This document shows, in pieces, positions 8,536 to 19,709 of a stretch of DNA of 64,000 nt; within the stretch, counting starts at the first letter, position 1, and every line of letters begins with the position of its first letter. The stretch is from positions 142,072,580 through 142,136,579 of the forward strand of contig CP092863.1 in NCBI GenBank assembly GCA_030710605.1. Direction: 5' to 3'. Made by a program: the position numbers and the translations under genes. Under the pieces are notes generated by a model that saw nothing but the letters and a program-made list of their open reading frames with translations, was not told the DNA's origin and did not search any database. The DNA is from Cordylochernes scorpioides (taxonomy: Eukaryota; Arthropoda; Arachnida; Pseudoscorpiones; Chernetidae).

Positions 8536-11500
8536 TCAAGATTTCTTGATAAATTTTCCTTGAACAAAGACTCGAGGGACTTCAATCCCTTCCTTCTTGT
8601 TCACCGTGGACCTCTGGATGTACTCGCAGCTCTCGACTGCGAATCCGGCTTCTGTAAAGAGGGACTCCAGTTGTTCTGGACACAGAGAGAACATTTAGTG
8701 GTTTAGATATTGGGGTCCTCGTTGTGTAGAGGTTTCTTGTTTAAAACCAAATAACATAAGATAATAAGACTCTCTCTCTGAATCTAAATATATAAATAAA
8801 TGGTCTTATTACCTTGTGATTCTAATCTATAATATCCAAAATGTGCTTTATTACCAAATAAATAATAAAATAAATAAATGGTATGCGGTGACATTTTGGT
8901 AACAGACCATTGTTACTGAAACACCACACACATATGATTTTTTTATTTTTTTATTATTTAACATGTCGTATCTCAGCTACAACCGGCCTGATGAGACCGG
9001 GAATTCTATGACCTTTCTGGACTGGACCACAAACCCAGAATTGGACCAAGCATTAGTGACAGTGGTCCACTCAGATGATTGAACATTCCAACAAATAAAC
9101 CCACAGAGCCTTACTGAAGCCTTATAAATCTGAGAGTTGTCTTCAAAAACGATCCAAAGCACTTACATCCCTGCCTCTATCTCATCAATATTAATGACAT
9201 AGGGAGAGGATAAGAATACAAAGCTCTAAAACTCAAGAATACAAAGCTCTAAAACTCAAGAATACAAAGCTCTAAAACTCAAGAATACAAAGCTCTAAAA
9301 CTCAAGAATACAAAGCTCTAAAACTCAAGAATACAAAGCTCTAAAACTCAAGAATACAAAGCTCTAAAACTCAAGAATACAAAGCTCTAAAACTCAAGAA
9401 TACAAAGCTCCAAAACTCAAGAATACAAAGCCCCAAAACTCAAGAATATATATATATATATTTTTTTTTGCTTATCCCTAGTACACGTGGTACAGGCCAT
9501 GATAATCATGGTGGGTAGTTAGCGACTGCTTTTTACTGTAAGTGCACCACATGTCTACACATATGAAAGCAGTTCGACTTTGCACTTACAAATGTGCCAG
9601 AGCCCCGTTTGGTTACTTGCACCCGCTGGTGGGGTTGGACTTTTGCAAGAATCGGGGGGCCATTGGAGCATTTTTTTTTTTCGAACAGAAAAAGTGTCCA
9701 ATGCGGGAATCGAACCCGGGTCGTAGTGGTCGAAAACCAAACGGTTTAACCAGCCTTCCACCGACCCCCCTCAAGAATATAAAGCTCCAAAACTCAAGAA
9801 TACAAAGCTCCAAAACTCAAGAATACAAAGCTCCAAAACTCAAGAATACAAAGCTCTAAAACTCACGAATACAAAGCTCCAAAACTCAAGAATACAAAGC
9901 TCTAAAACTCAAGAATACAAAGCTCCAAAACTCAAGAATACAAAGCTCCAAAACTCAAGAATACAAAGCTCCAAAACTCAAGAATACAAAGCTCCAAAAC
10001 TCAAGAATACAAAGCTCCAAAACTCAAGAATACAAAGCTCTAAAACTCAAGAATACAAAGCTCCAAAACTCAAGAATACAAAGCTCCAAAACTCAAGAAT
10101 ACAAAGCTCTAAAACTCAAGAATACAAGGCTCCAAAACTCAAGAATACAAAGCTCTAAAACTCAAGAATACAAAGCCCCAAAACTCAAGAATACAAAGCT
10201 CCAAAACTCAAGAATACAAAGCCCCAAAACTCAAGAATACAAAGCTCCAAAACTCAAGAATACAAAGCCCCAAAACTTAGGAATACAAAGCCTCAAAACT
10301 CAAGAATACAAAGCTCCAAAACTCAGGAATACAAAGCTCCAAAACTCACCTTTTGGGAAGTAGTAAGCTCTAGTTCCATCTTGCCTCACGTAGAAATTCT
10401 CAGATAACTTATGGCCAGGCTTGAAACGAAGCATAGCCTGATCATAGAGTCCATAATCTCTGAAGCAGACACGTCCCCTGGGCCGCAGGACTCTGTGGAT
10501 GTTGCGCAGGGCGACGGCCATCTTGTCTGGATGTAGCGCTGAGAGGACAAACACCAGAGTGGCCAAGGCAATGGTGCCAGGCTGGATATGTTGGCTCAGA
10601 CTGTCCTCCTGGGAGATGTCGCACACAAAGGCCTGGCACTTCTGGGTGTCGTAGAGAGGATTGCTCTGGACCACAGAGTGATTGTCATGCTTTGTGTGCT
10701 GAATGGGATATTAATATCATTGGTAGGGACTTGGTGGGTGGGTAAAACCTAATTCTGATTACAGTAGAACATCCATGAGAGGACACCTCTCAACGAAATG
10801 AAAGAATTAAAGCACAGATATTTCTTTTACACATTAAACAAACTTCTACTGTCCTTACTGCGATGAAAGCATATATTGGGAGGGCTTAGCTCATCAGTGG
10901 TGAACCCTCCCCCAGCATTTTCCCCAATTTAATCTAACAGACAGCTTCTCAGAGATCTAATACTGTATTGGATGATTCTGCTTATATATGCTACACTGAA
11001 GGGTGGAATCTTAGAAATGGTATTTAAGCAAACTAAACTTATGTCCATAGTTTGCTTGAATACCATTTCTAAGATTCCATCCTTCAGTGTAGAATATATA
11101 AGTAGAATCATCCAATACAGTATTAGAACTCTGAGAGAGAAAGGATCTGGTAGATTGAATTGGTGAAACCACTGGGAGGGTTCACCACTGATGAGCCAAG
11201 CCGTCCCAATATATTTTTTCATCGCAGTAAGGACAGTAGAAGTTTGTTTTATGTGTAAAAGAAATATCTGTGCTTTAATAGTGTTCATTTCTTAGACATG
11301 TGGTATACTTGCACTGAAAGCAGTCATTAACTACCCACCATGATTATCATGGCTTGTACCATGTTTACTAGGGAGAGATATGTACTACCATCATAGATAA
11401 CCTACACAAAGAAGAAAAAATAGGAAAAACAAATCTCTAAGGTAGTTTGAAAAAACTTACCTTTATTAAAAATTATTATCCCTAGTACAAGTGATACAGG

Positions 11501-13737
11501 CCATGATAATCATAGTGGGTAGTTAGCGACTGCTTTTACTGTAAGTACATCACATATCTACACTTGTGAAAACAGTTCGACTTTTGCACTTACAAATGTG
11601 CCAGAGTCCCGTTTGGTTACTTGCACTCGCTGGTGGGGTTGGACTTTTGCAAGATTCGGGAGGCCATTGGAGCATTTTTTAAAATTAAACAAAAGTGCCC
11701 AATGAGGGATTCGATCCTGGTTCGTTGTGGTCAAAACCAACTTCCATCGACCCCCTACAAATCTTAATTAAATTTTAACAATATGTAGATATAGATATTC
11801 AAAGCTTACACCACGCTGATGAGGGCCAACAGCCTGAAACGTGTACGTGGTTAGCTTTTCTTGATTAATCAAGAATGGGTATTTGGCCAATTCTGGAATA
11901 ATTAAAAATCAACGAGAATAGTTGATATTTATTCCGATAGAGGGTGCAAGCCATCAGCAAATTTCAGTTGCACAATAAGGAGATGCCTTTTTTATAAAAT
12001 AAATATAGGTCTGGAAGGTACAGACTAACTAACCTACAAAAAAAACTTACAAATGTAAACTTGAACTTGTAAAAACTCACCTTAACTAGCTCAATAGCTC
12101 TAGGAGAGAAGTCACAAGCGTAAACAAAGGGTTTGTAGCCTTCCTCTATAAGTGGGAAGATAAAGTTCCCCACTCCACAGCCCACCTCCAACAAACATGG
12201 CCGCACCTCGCTGTCCTCTTCATCCTGCATCACAAGTCATTTATGATAAAGCACAATTATAGATTATAGCTACATGAAAATAAGACCAAATACAAATAAA
12301 TTATTAGTGTGTGACGGTAACATCATTATTACCATTTTTATTCTTTTGCTTCTGATGATGATCTTATGAAGATGGTAACAACGCTGTTACCGAAACGTCA
12401 CACACTATTAAATTATTTGGATACGGATAACTTTCATACGGATAATGATAAGGCACAATTTGGATTTTAAATTATAAACACAAGGTAATAAGACAAAATC
12501 CAAATAAATAAATAGTGTGACGTTTCGGTAACAATGCTGTTACTGAAATGTTACACACTATTTATTTATTTGGTCTTATTACCTTGTGTTTCATACAGGT
12601 AGGTAAAAAAAAAAGTACCCCACACAAAAATATCTTATTCAAAAATTAATTTAAAATTTTAAAATATTTTTCTTTTTTTATTGGAAAAGCATGTGCAGGT
12701 GAATATTTGTTTTTTAAACAGTTTGTATTTTTTCATTTGACATTATTAAGCCAGTTGAGGTGATGAGCTGGCAGACTCTCTGGCAAAGGCTGGAGCTCTT
12801 GGCCTACCTGAAGCAAGAGAATCTACCACCCAACTAGACGAAAGAGACCTCCTCCGTACCATCAAAACCCAATGCCTGCAGGAATGGAAATCTGATGCTG
12901 CACATGACTGGTACAGAGCAGGAGGGACAAGCAACGGTTCTGTCCTCCCAAGAGAACAACAGTCTTTGATTTCCAGACTTAAGTCTGGTCATCTACGGAC
13001 AATGACTTTCCAGAATGGTTGCAAGGTTTTCCTACTATGTACTAAGTGCAATTCTCAGCCTGCAACCCCAAGACATATTATTGACTGTATTGACTCATCC
13101 ATTGATGAGCTCTACTCTTCCCCGGCAGATACCCTCAAAAATCTCAAGCTTTACAAGCTTGATACTTTAGTGTGATTGAGTGGAGATAAGAAAGAAGAAA
13201 AGAAGCCAGTTGAAGAGCTTCTTTGCTTGAAAGCTTGCTTTTCTAATAAAAAAAAAAGATATGTATTGTTAAATTTTTAATTCATTTTTTAATAAATTTT
13301 GATAAGATTACTTAATGTATGTGTGTGTGTGAATTCAAAATATCTTAAAGAGATGTATATAATATACTTTTGCATCTGATATATGTGGTTAAATAATAAA
13401 TTGGGTTATATATTTGGGTTATAGGATAAATAAATGAGAGGTTTCGCGACAAGCTCCCTGGTTTCATTTCAAGTGAAGTGGTATAATATTAAAATATAAA
13501 AGTAAAGTTTACCTCTAAATTGATATCCAATTCGAATTCCCTGTTTGTCCAATGTCTATCTTTAAAAAAGCGCGTTTCATTTCGTTTGTAAAACAGGTCC
13601 CAATTCTTTTTAGCTTCTATCTCTAATTTGTTTTGTTTAAATTCCGATACCAATTTGGTATCTCTTTCTAGAGTCTCGACTTCTTGTTGATTAAGAGAAC
13701 GTGCTTCATGCTGATATTTGTCACTTGTTTCATTCAT
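8536..13737 (-). CDS. METTL6: METTL6, tRNA-Ser m3C32 methyltransferase (4 exons, complete)
   Basis: Coding exons in transcript order are 13513-13737, 12081-12224, 10350-10698 and 8536-8675. All junctions are GT/AG and the phases agree (0, 0, 1), giving 285 residues, matching the roughly 284 of the vertebrate protein. Exon 1 has the METTL2/6/8 signature [19 protein letters not shown]. Exon 2 has the SAM-binding glycine loop LEVGCGVGN (87-95) and [11 protein letters not shown] (110-120). Exon 3 has [26 protein letters not shown] and [12 protein letters not shown]. Exon 4 ends with [15 protein letters not shown] and a TGA at 8536-8538. NPLYDT, RDYGLYD and the short N-terminus favour METTL6 over METTL2/8. 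The enzyme puts 3-methylcytidine at position 32 of tRNA-Ser, acting with seryl-tRNA synthetase in known species. Introns are full of repeats, and a 23-bp array starts at the exon 3 donor. Confidence 0.95.
8740..8935. repeat. Rearranged fragments of hairpin family A
   Basis: Arm and tail pieces occur out of order (ataaatggtcttattacctt, taatatccaaaatgtgcttt, ggtaacagaccattgttact). From 8936 to 9205, still downstream of METTL6 exon 3, I see nothing recognisable. Confidence 0.5.
9211..10344. repeat. 23-bp minisatellite in METTL6 intron 3
   Basis: The unit aagaatacaaagctc(c/t)aaaactc repeats about 35 times, with C/T, CC/CT and A/G variants, interrupted by a SINE at 9461-9770. A short (ta)n run precedes the SINE. 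On the METTL6 strand the unit reads TTGAGTTTTGGAGCTTTG. The array ends exactly at the exon 3 donor (GTGAGT, 10344-10349). Confidence 0.95.
9461..9770 (-). mobile_element. tRNA-derived SINE inside the minisatellite
   Basis: Full-length minus copy. ctcaagaatat occurs on both sides (left ending at 9449, right ending at 9780) and would be the target duplication, but it also belongs to the array unit. SINE insertion therefore postdates the array expansion. Confidence 0.85.
10760..10805 (+). repeat. Tigger-like terminal fragment
   Basis: The terminus tacagtagaacatccatgag followed by aggacacctctc matches the ends of the elements at 31025 and 47524. Confidence 0.5.
10806..11279. repeat. Palindromic element, family C (largest copy)
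   Basis: A palindrome of about 474 bp centred near 11040 in METTL6 intron 2. The arms run attaaagcacagatatttc ... gaaatatctgtgctttaat. Each arm holds gggagggttcaccactgatg or its complement, plus the actgtccttactgcgatga block. Further copies lie at 27430, 40345, 48105, 49549 and 50935. Confidence 0.8.
11291..11374 (+). mobile_element. SINE 3' fragment
   Basis: Only the last part of the SINE is present, with the catgattatcatgg palindrome. Confidence 0.6.
11476..11757 (-). mobile_element. tRNA-derived SINE, diverged
   Basis: Minus copy with the B-box complement ggattcgatcc and the whole body. The tRNA-like head is partly deleted. Confidence 0.75.
11800..12000 (+). mobile_element. Retrozyme-like unit, single copy
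   Basis: Same family as 58500-59030: the hammerhead is followed by agcttttcttgattaatcaa, tggccaattctggaataatt, gttgatatttattccgatag and gatgcctttttt. It lies in METTL6 intron 2, antisense to the gene. Confidence 0.7.
11811..11850 (+). ncRNA. Type-I hammerhead ribozyme, slightly diverged
   Basis: Forty nt in the canonical order: stem I CCACG, CTGATGA, stem II GGGC/GCCT with loop CAACA, GAAAC, cleavage triplet GTA, stem I' CGTGG. A G-U pair closes stem II and A17 replaces C17, so lower activity is expected than for the 58653 copy. Confidence 0.65.
12238..12592. repeat. Two adjacent hairpin family A copies
   Basis: One imperfect hairpin lies at 12238-12420 and a second at about 12447-12592. 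Both carry arm motifs such as gttaccgaaacgtcacacac. They lie in METTL6 intron 1. Sequence between 12593 and 12744 is AT-rich with nothing recognisable. Confidence 0.65.
12745..13205 (+). pseudogene. LINE 3' end (RNase H C-terminus and zinc knuckle), second LINE family
   Basis: In shifting frames it reads [37 protein letters not shown] and [18 protein letters not shown], the C-terminus of an arthropod LINE RNase H protein. The 3' end gagtggagataagaaagaag is the same tail as the 37430-39475 satellite and the 25853-26221 element. It lies in METTL6 intron 1. From 13206 to 13512 I see only AT-rich intron. Confidence 0.75.
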
Positions 13738-15051
13738 TGAATTTAATATATTAATATATGATAAAAAATATATATATAGATATAAAACTTCGATTGAGAA
13801 AACTATGTTAATTTATGAAAAACGTTTATTTTTATTTGATGTTGTTTACTATAAACAGAGTTGCTTTTTCAACGAAAATATTTATAATAAATAATTGACA
13901 AAAATAGGCTAAGCTCCTTGAGTTGATGTCGTTCAAACGCGCAAATAAAACGAATAAAAATAAATTAATTTATATTGTGGCAGAATTAGAATTTGGGTGA
14001 AGCGGCAGCTCAAGCCTTTCTAACCCCCCCCCCCCCTGATCAACCTTAATTCTTGTTGTCCATTGTCCCCATAACACCATAACATAGGGTTAAAGGATTT
14101 GTTAGGTTTCCGATATTTAAATGAGAACATCCGACCACGAACAGATCTGACCATAGCAATGCAGGGATATCTTGTAAGAGCTGGTTCTCTCACTTGGATC
14201 TGGAGGGCACAAAGGTTCAAATAGACATAGTCTAAAGTTTGGCATTGGATGACGCTCTTGTAGGAGCCTGATGGAGAAAGAGAGTCCTATTATTTAAATT
14301 ATAAATATTATTTATTTATTTATTTCGTCTCAATTTACAGGTGTTACATTCAAGGACAGCTCGCGAGTCACCTTGTCCTGGCTATTTACACTTGACGAGT
14401 TGGTGGAGTAGAGGTGGTCCCCGACCTTGCAAGGAGGGAATATTTTATTATTTTTATCGGGTAAAATATAAATAATTATCAGTGTTTTCAATTTTAATTC
14501 TGAAATTGTTAAAACACACTAGCTAATTAAAACTAAATTTTAAATTTTACTCTTCTTCTTTGCAGACTCCATAATGAATACAAGTATATATGAAGGCTTT
14601 TCTCATTGTAAGAAAATATTTTGTAATTTTAAAATGTATAGGAATATATGTCTTAAGTAATAAAGGCTTTTGTGTGTGCTAATTAGCTAATTAAATTAAT
14701 AATACATCTGAATATAAGTTGTGTGAGAGAGAATTAAACATTTTAGTGTCAAAAATTAGCTAATTTTTGATAGCAACCGCAAGTAATATGGAAATTAAGA
14801 ATTAAGTAGCCATTCTTACTAATTCAATGGATGATATACAACTAAAAAATCAATTATAGGAACTTTTTTTTACATAAAAATGTGCTAAAGGGCTACCCAT
14901 AGTCATTAAAAACGACCAGGGCTTCCTTTATTAACCTCATGCAGTTTTAAATATTTGACTATAAAATTGGAACATGGGTTATAAATATTTGTCTGAAAAT
15001 ATATTTTATATACTTGAAATGAATATATATCTTCATTATGAAAACATGATA
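13738..15051. other. AT-rich sequence upstream of METTL6
   Basis: No gene found. It must hold the METTL6 promoter (minus strand), but no convincing core element stands out. There is a C10 run at 14025-14034. A moderately GC-rich patch (14340-14450, tcgcgagtcaccttgtcctg) is unassigned. Confidence 0.4.
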
Positions 15052-15056
15052 GAATA

Positions 15057-15229
15057 TGTAATGTATATTAAACTTTCAGTTTGGCAACGCCAACTATTTA
15101 TCATCATCATCGAATAGCATTTAGAATTAGCATGTAACTTAATAAATAAACAATAAGTTTTGTTTACTGCGTCTTATTATATTTCCATAGACTATTAAAG
15201 ATATTAAAGTGTAAATGAACAACATAACA
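15057..15229 (+). repeat. 5' LTR of gypsy element
   Basis: 173 bp, TGTAATG...ATAACA. It differs from the 3' LTR by a T/A and a T/C substitution. Confidence 0.95.
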
Positions 15230-15334
15230 TGGTGGCAGCGGTAAGTCTATCGTTTTAAAATATAAAAATATAGGTATAATAACTATTTTAATTTTTTTTA
15301 TATTTTGCTTTCTCATAAATTATAAAAGATAATT

Positions 15335-15902
15335 ATGAATAATTTACCACCGCCTTCTGCGTTTACAATACATCAAAATGATCCTAATAAATGGCCAAAA
15401 TGGCGTAAAAAATTCGAAAACTACATCATAGCAAGTGATCTTAATTCAAAAACTATACAACAACAAAGGGCTATTCTATTACACATTATTGGCGATTCAG
15501 CGCTCGAAATATATAATACATTTGGTTTTGAAGAGAATGCGCAAAGCCCTACTATCAAAGATATTCTAGATAAATATGATCAATATTTTAGACCATTTAA
15601 AAACACCATATATAAAAGATACATTTTCTTTACTTGTGAACAAAAGCTAAATCAAACTTTTGACGATTTTGTCACAGAAATTAAAAGTAAGGCTGAAGAC
15701 TGAATTCGAAAATATTAAAGATTCTCTTATTAGAGACAGAATTGTTCTGGGTTGTAGGGATACAACCCTTAGAGAAAAATATTTACAGAACCCCGATTTG
15801 ACACTGTCATTGGCTATTAATCAAGGTCAGGCGGCTGAGGCATCGCAAAAACAATTAAGAAACATTGAAAAAGATTCAATTGATGCTATAAGAAAAAACT
15901 AA
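15335..15902 (+). pseudogene. gypsy gag, broken by a frame change
   Basis: The ATG at 15335 begins a capsid-like protein with the K02A2.6-type signature DPNKWPKWRKKFENY. It stops at the TGA 15701-15703. The downstream half (KDSLIRDRIVLGCRD) is open in another frame to 15902, consistent with loss of one base near 15700. A second frame change near 15895-15905 separates it from the zinc-knuckle frame. Confidence 0.85.
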
Positions 15903-15927
15903 TGAAAGATATAAACCTACCACCTCT

Positions 15928-17118
15928 TTGAAGAATAACTACACAAGTAACCCAGTTAGAGCCAATTTTAATAAATCGATCAGGTGCTCAAAATGTAACA
16001 TGGCTCATGACTTTGGAAAGTGCCCTGCATATGGAAAAGAATGTTACAAGTGCAGACAGCCAAACCACTTTGCAAATTGCTGCAAAAATAGAGCAATTAG
16101 GTGTATACAAGAAATTGAGGAAGAAAAAGATAACCTACTGATTATAGACTCAATCATGGTCGGCCAAGTGTTAAGGAAACCGTGGAAGTCACTAATTTAC
16201 ATACAAGGACATCCTGTTGATATTAAACTTGATACAGGAGCAGATGTAAATATTCTGCCGGAAAGTCTAATTAAAGAATGGCCTAATATGCCATTGTTGG
16301 AAACAGCAGATTGCAAAATATATACTTATACAGGGCAACAAATTCCAGTAGTAGGAAAATGCCTACTAGATTGTAAGACGAAATACGCTTGCAGAAAAGT
16401 TACATTTTTAATTGTTAACAACTCAGCAGTTCCTATACTAGGTCTGGATGAGTGTGTGAAATTAAATTTAGTAAAAAGAGTGGAAACAATTAGTGATATC
16501 AGCGTTACTCTTACAGGACTCTTGGATAAATATAAAGATGTTTTCAAAGGAAATGGCCATTTGAGTTATATGTATGACATTAAAATATCGGATAAGGCGG
16601 AGCCTAAAATATGTCCAGCCAGAAGACTACCAAGAGCATTGCTTCAACCAGTAAAGGAAGAACTGTTTAAAATGGAAGAAGACGAGATTATCGAAAAAAT
16701 AGAAGAACCGACGGTATGGGCGCACCCAATGGTAGTGGTAAAGAAACCTTCGGGCAAATATCGGATATGTATTGACCCAAGGGAACTGAATAAATGGGTC
16801 TTGAGGGAGCATTACACCTTACCTGCACCTGAAAACATTTTGGCAGAAATACCTAAGGCTAAATTTTATTCTGTATTAGATGCGAAATCTGCATTTTGGC
16901 AAGTGCCGCTAAGTGAAAATACATCTAAATATTTGGTGATGAGTACACCATTTGGGCGTTATCGTTTCTTGAGGCTACCTTTTGGAATTTCCAGTGCACC
17001 TGAAATTTTTCAAAAAATTATGCACAAGATTTTTTGTGATATCCCTAATGTGGTCTGCTATATAGATGATCTTCTAATATGGGGTAATTCAATTGTGAAG
17101 ATCATAACTCTACTCTAA
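15928..17118 (+). pseudogene. gypsy pol part 1: zinc knuckles, protease, reverse transcriptase
   Basis: Open frame. Two CCHC-like knuckles (CSKCNMAHDFGKCP and CYKCRQPNHFANC) lie within the first 55 residues. The aspartic protease core is IKLDTGADVNILPE at about residues 98-111. RT motifs follow: RICIDPRELNKWV, FYSVLDAKSAFWQVPL, RFLRLPFGISSAPEIFQ and the catalytic YIDDLLIWG. The frame is lost just after YIDDLL near 17095, consistent with one extra base, and continues in the next frame. Confidence 0.9.
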
Positions 17119-19292
17119 AAAAGGTTTTGGATTTGGCCAGAGAAAGTAGACTGAAGCTTACATTAAATAAACTCCAAATGGCCACAGGGGAAGTTAAATT
17201 TTTAGGTCATACCATCTCACAGGAAGGAATTTTACCTGATCAAGATAAAGTTAGAGCCATTCAAAATATGCAAATACCTAAAAATAAGCAAGAATTGCAA
17301 AGGATACTTGGGACCATAACTTATCTAGCCAAATTCATACCGGACTTATCATCAAATACTTCTAATATGAGAAACCTGCTTAAAAAGGATATAATCTGGA
17401 ATTGGAATATTGCAGCAGATCAAGAACTGAATTTTATCAAAACTCTCCTAACTAGTCCACCAGTTTTGAGACACTTTGATCCTAATGAACCACTAGAACT
17501 TTTTGCTGATGCAAGCAAAGATGGGTTGGGTGCTATACTAATGCAAAAAGAAAAACCTTTATCTTATGCATCTGCATCTCTCACTTCTCCGCAAAAACAT
17601 TACTCCCAAATTGAAAAAGAATTATTGGCTCTATATTTTGGATGTAAAAGGTTCCATTATTTCCTTTATGGTAGAAAATTTACTGCATATACAGATCATA
17701 AACCCTTGGTTTCTTTATTGAAGAAAAACTTTGATCAAATGTCACCTAGACTCCAAAGGTTGTCATTGTATTTATTAAATTATCAATTTGAATTGAAGTT
17801 CATCCCAGGAAAGAGTATGATACCTGCTGATACCCTTTCCAGACATTTCTTGCCCCAGGAACAAATGGAAGATAAAGAATTAGACTTATGTTCTCAAACG
17901 TTTGTTTTAAATGTTGAGATCAAAGACCAGAGATTAACGAGACTACAGGAGGATACGTTAAATGATGAAGAATGCTGTTTGCTAAAGCAATATATTTTAA
18001 CAGGTTGGCCTTTACACAAAAAGAACTTGCCTTCCAACCTCAAACCTTATTGGGAATTCAAAGAAGAACTTCATGAATGGCAAAACTTGATTTGCAGAGG
18101 TAATAAACTTCTAATACCAAAAACTCAAAGAAGCGATATTTTAAAGATACTCCATGCTTCACATCAAGGTATAAATAATACAATTGCATTAGCCAAAGGA
18201 TTCATTTACTGGCCTGGAATGAATAAAGAAATTGAAGAATTAATCAATAACTGTTCAATTTGCCAACAAACATCAAGAGCAAATCTTAAAGAACCTTTGC
18301 TTCCACACCAAGCACCTGAATATCCATGGCAAAAGGTAGGTATCGACATTTTTCAAATAGAAAGCTCAAAATATCTCTTAATAGTGGACTACTTCAGCAA
18401 ATACCCAGAAATATATCAACTCCAAGATATGACAACAGACACCATAATAAGGAGATTAAAGAGAACTTTCTCGAATTTTGGAATTCCTGAAACTTTGGTG
18501 AGTGATAATGGGCCTCCATTCTTTTCAAAAGAGTTCCAGAACTTTACTAGAACTTGGAATATAGTCCATGTAACATCTAGTCCTTACCATGCACAGAGTA
18601 ACAGGATGATGGTAGAACGAACAGTTCAAACTTTAAAGAAATTGATAAAGAGATGTGGGGAAGAAAGTACAGACCCCTACTTAGCTCTTCTCAACTTACG
18701 AAATACACCACACAATAATTTGCCATCACCTGCACAAATTCTGATGTCAAGGAAATTAAGGTCCATAATACCCTCGAAGACATCCCAGTTCGTGCCCTCT
18801 ATGATTAACAATGAGGCGATCCAGAAACAGCTAGTGGATAATCAAGTTAAAATGAAAAACTATTACGATAGACACACTAGACCGGCAGACCCATTATCTA
18901 TCACTGATAGAGTTTGGTTTCGAAAAGATAATAGATGGATCCCAGGCCAGCTAAAAAACCAAGCCAATGAACCCCGATCCTTCTACGTGAAAGACCAAGA
19001 AGGAAATGAATATAGAAGAAATCGTATTCACATCCGCGAGGATAAACGGAGTGAAACAACCCACACAGATTGGGAGAAACCACTAGAACTGAACCAGGAA
19101 CAAGCTGATTTGCAGGACCTGGAGGAAACCCCATCACAGCCTACATCTTCTGGACTACTCTCTTCTCCTGGATCCCCGGAGAACGTGACCACCACAGGAC
19201 CCCCAGAGAGCTGTACCAATGGTTCCCCAGGGAACCTGATCACCACCAGATCTGGTAGGGTGGTTCGACCCCCACGCAGATTGAACCTTTGA
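17096..19292 (+). pseudogene. gypsy pol part 2: RNase H and integrase
   Basis: Long open frame continuing the RT thumb (VKFLGHTISQEGILPDQDKV). The RNase H domain has ELFADASKDGLGAIL and YTDHKPLVSLL. Integrase has an HHCC zinc domain (HASHQGINNT ... CSICQQ) and a DDE core: VGIDIFQIESSKYLLIVDYF, ETLVSDNGPPFFS and RMMVERTVQTLKKL. The C-terminal domain includes VWFRKDNRWIPGQL, followed by a Ser/Pro/Thr-rich tail. No chromodomain or env gene is seen. Confidence 0.92.
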
Positions 19293-19309
19293 TGGTTAAA
19301 GAGGGGACA

Positions 19310-19482
19310 TGTAATGTATATTAAACTATCAGTTTGGCAACGCCAACTATTTATCATCATCATCGAATAGCATTTAGAATTAGCATGTAACTTAATAAAT
19401 AAACAATAAGTTTTGTTTACTGCGTCTTATTATATTTCCATAGACTATTAAAGATATTAAAGTGTAAACGAACAACATAACA
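19310..19482 (+). repeat. 3' LTR of gypsy element
   Basis: 173 bp, the near-identical partner of 15057-15229, followed by the gaata duplication. Confidence 0.95.
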
Positions 19483-19709
19483 GAATATAAATGAAAGGTC
19501 AAATCCCAACCCCAAAATGCATAGCTGCTGCTTACAATATAAATGAGCTCATGGAATATAGTAGAATATATGTAGCAAGTGCATACTTTTTTGAATACAA
19601 CTTTAATAAAATTTATAAATATTCCTTACTCTCCGATCTCTCAAATGAGAAAATTTTAGGTGGCAAAGCTCTATATTTTGGGATGAATTCATGAAATGAA
19701 TATTTAGAT

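Larger units (their letters stand above)
15057..19482 (+). mobile_element. Complete gypsy (Ty3-like) LTR retrotransposon
   Basis: Two 173-bp LTRs (TG...CA) and a 5-bp target duplication, gaata, at 15052-15056 and 19483-19487. The internal order is gag, zinc knuckles, protease, RT, RNase H, integrase. Just after the 5' LTR is tggtggcagcgg (likely primer-binding site), and aaagaggggaca precedes the 3' LTR (polypurine tract). The LTRs differ at only two positions, so the insertion is young, yet the ORFs carry several 1-nt frame changes. Confidence 0.95.

Noticed and set aside
9211-10344. Possible CRISPR-like array
   Set aside because: Units are contiguous 23-mers with no unique spacers, in an intron of an animal gene. 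It is a minisatellite.
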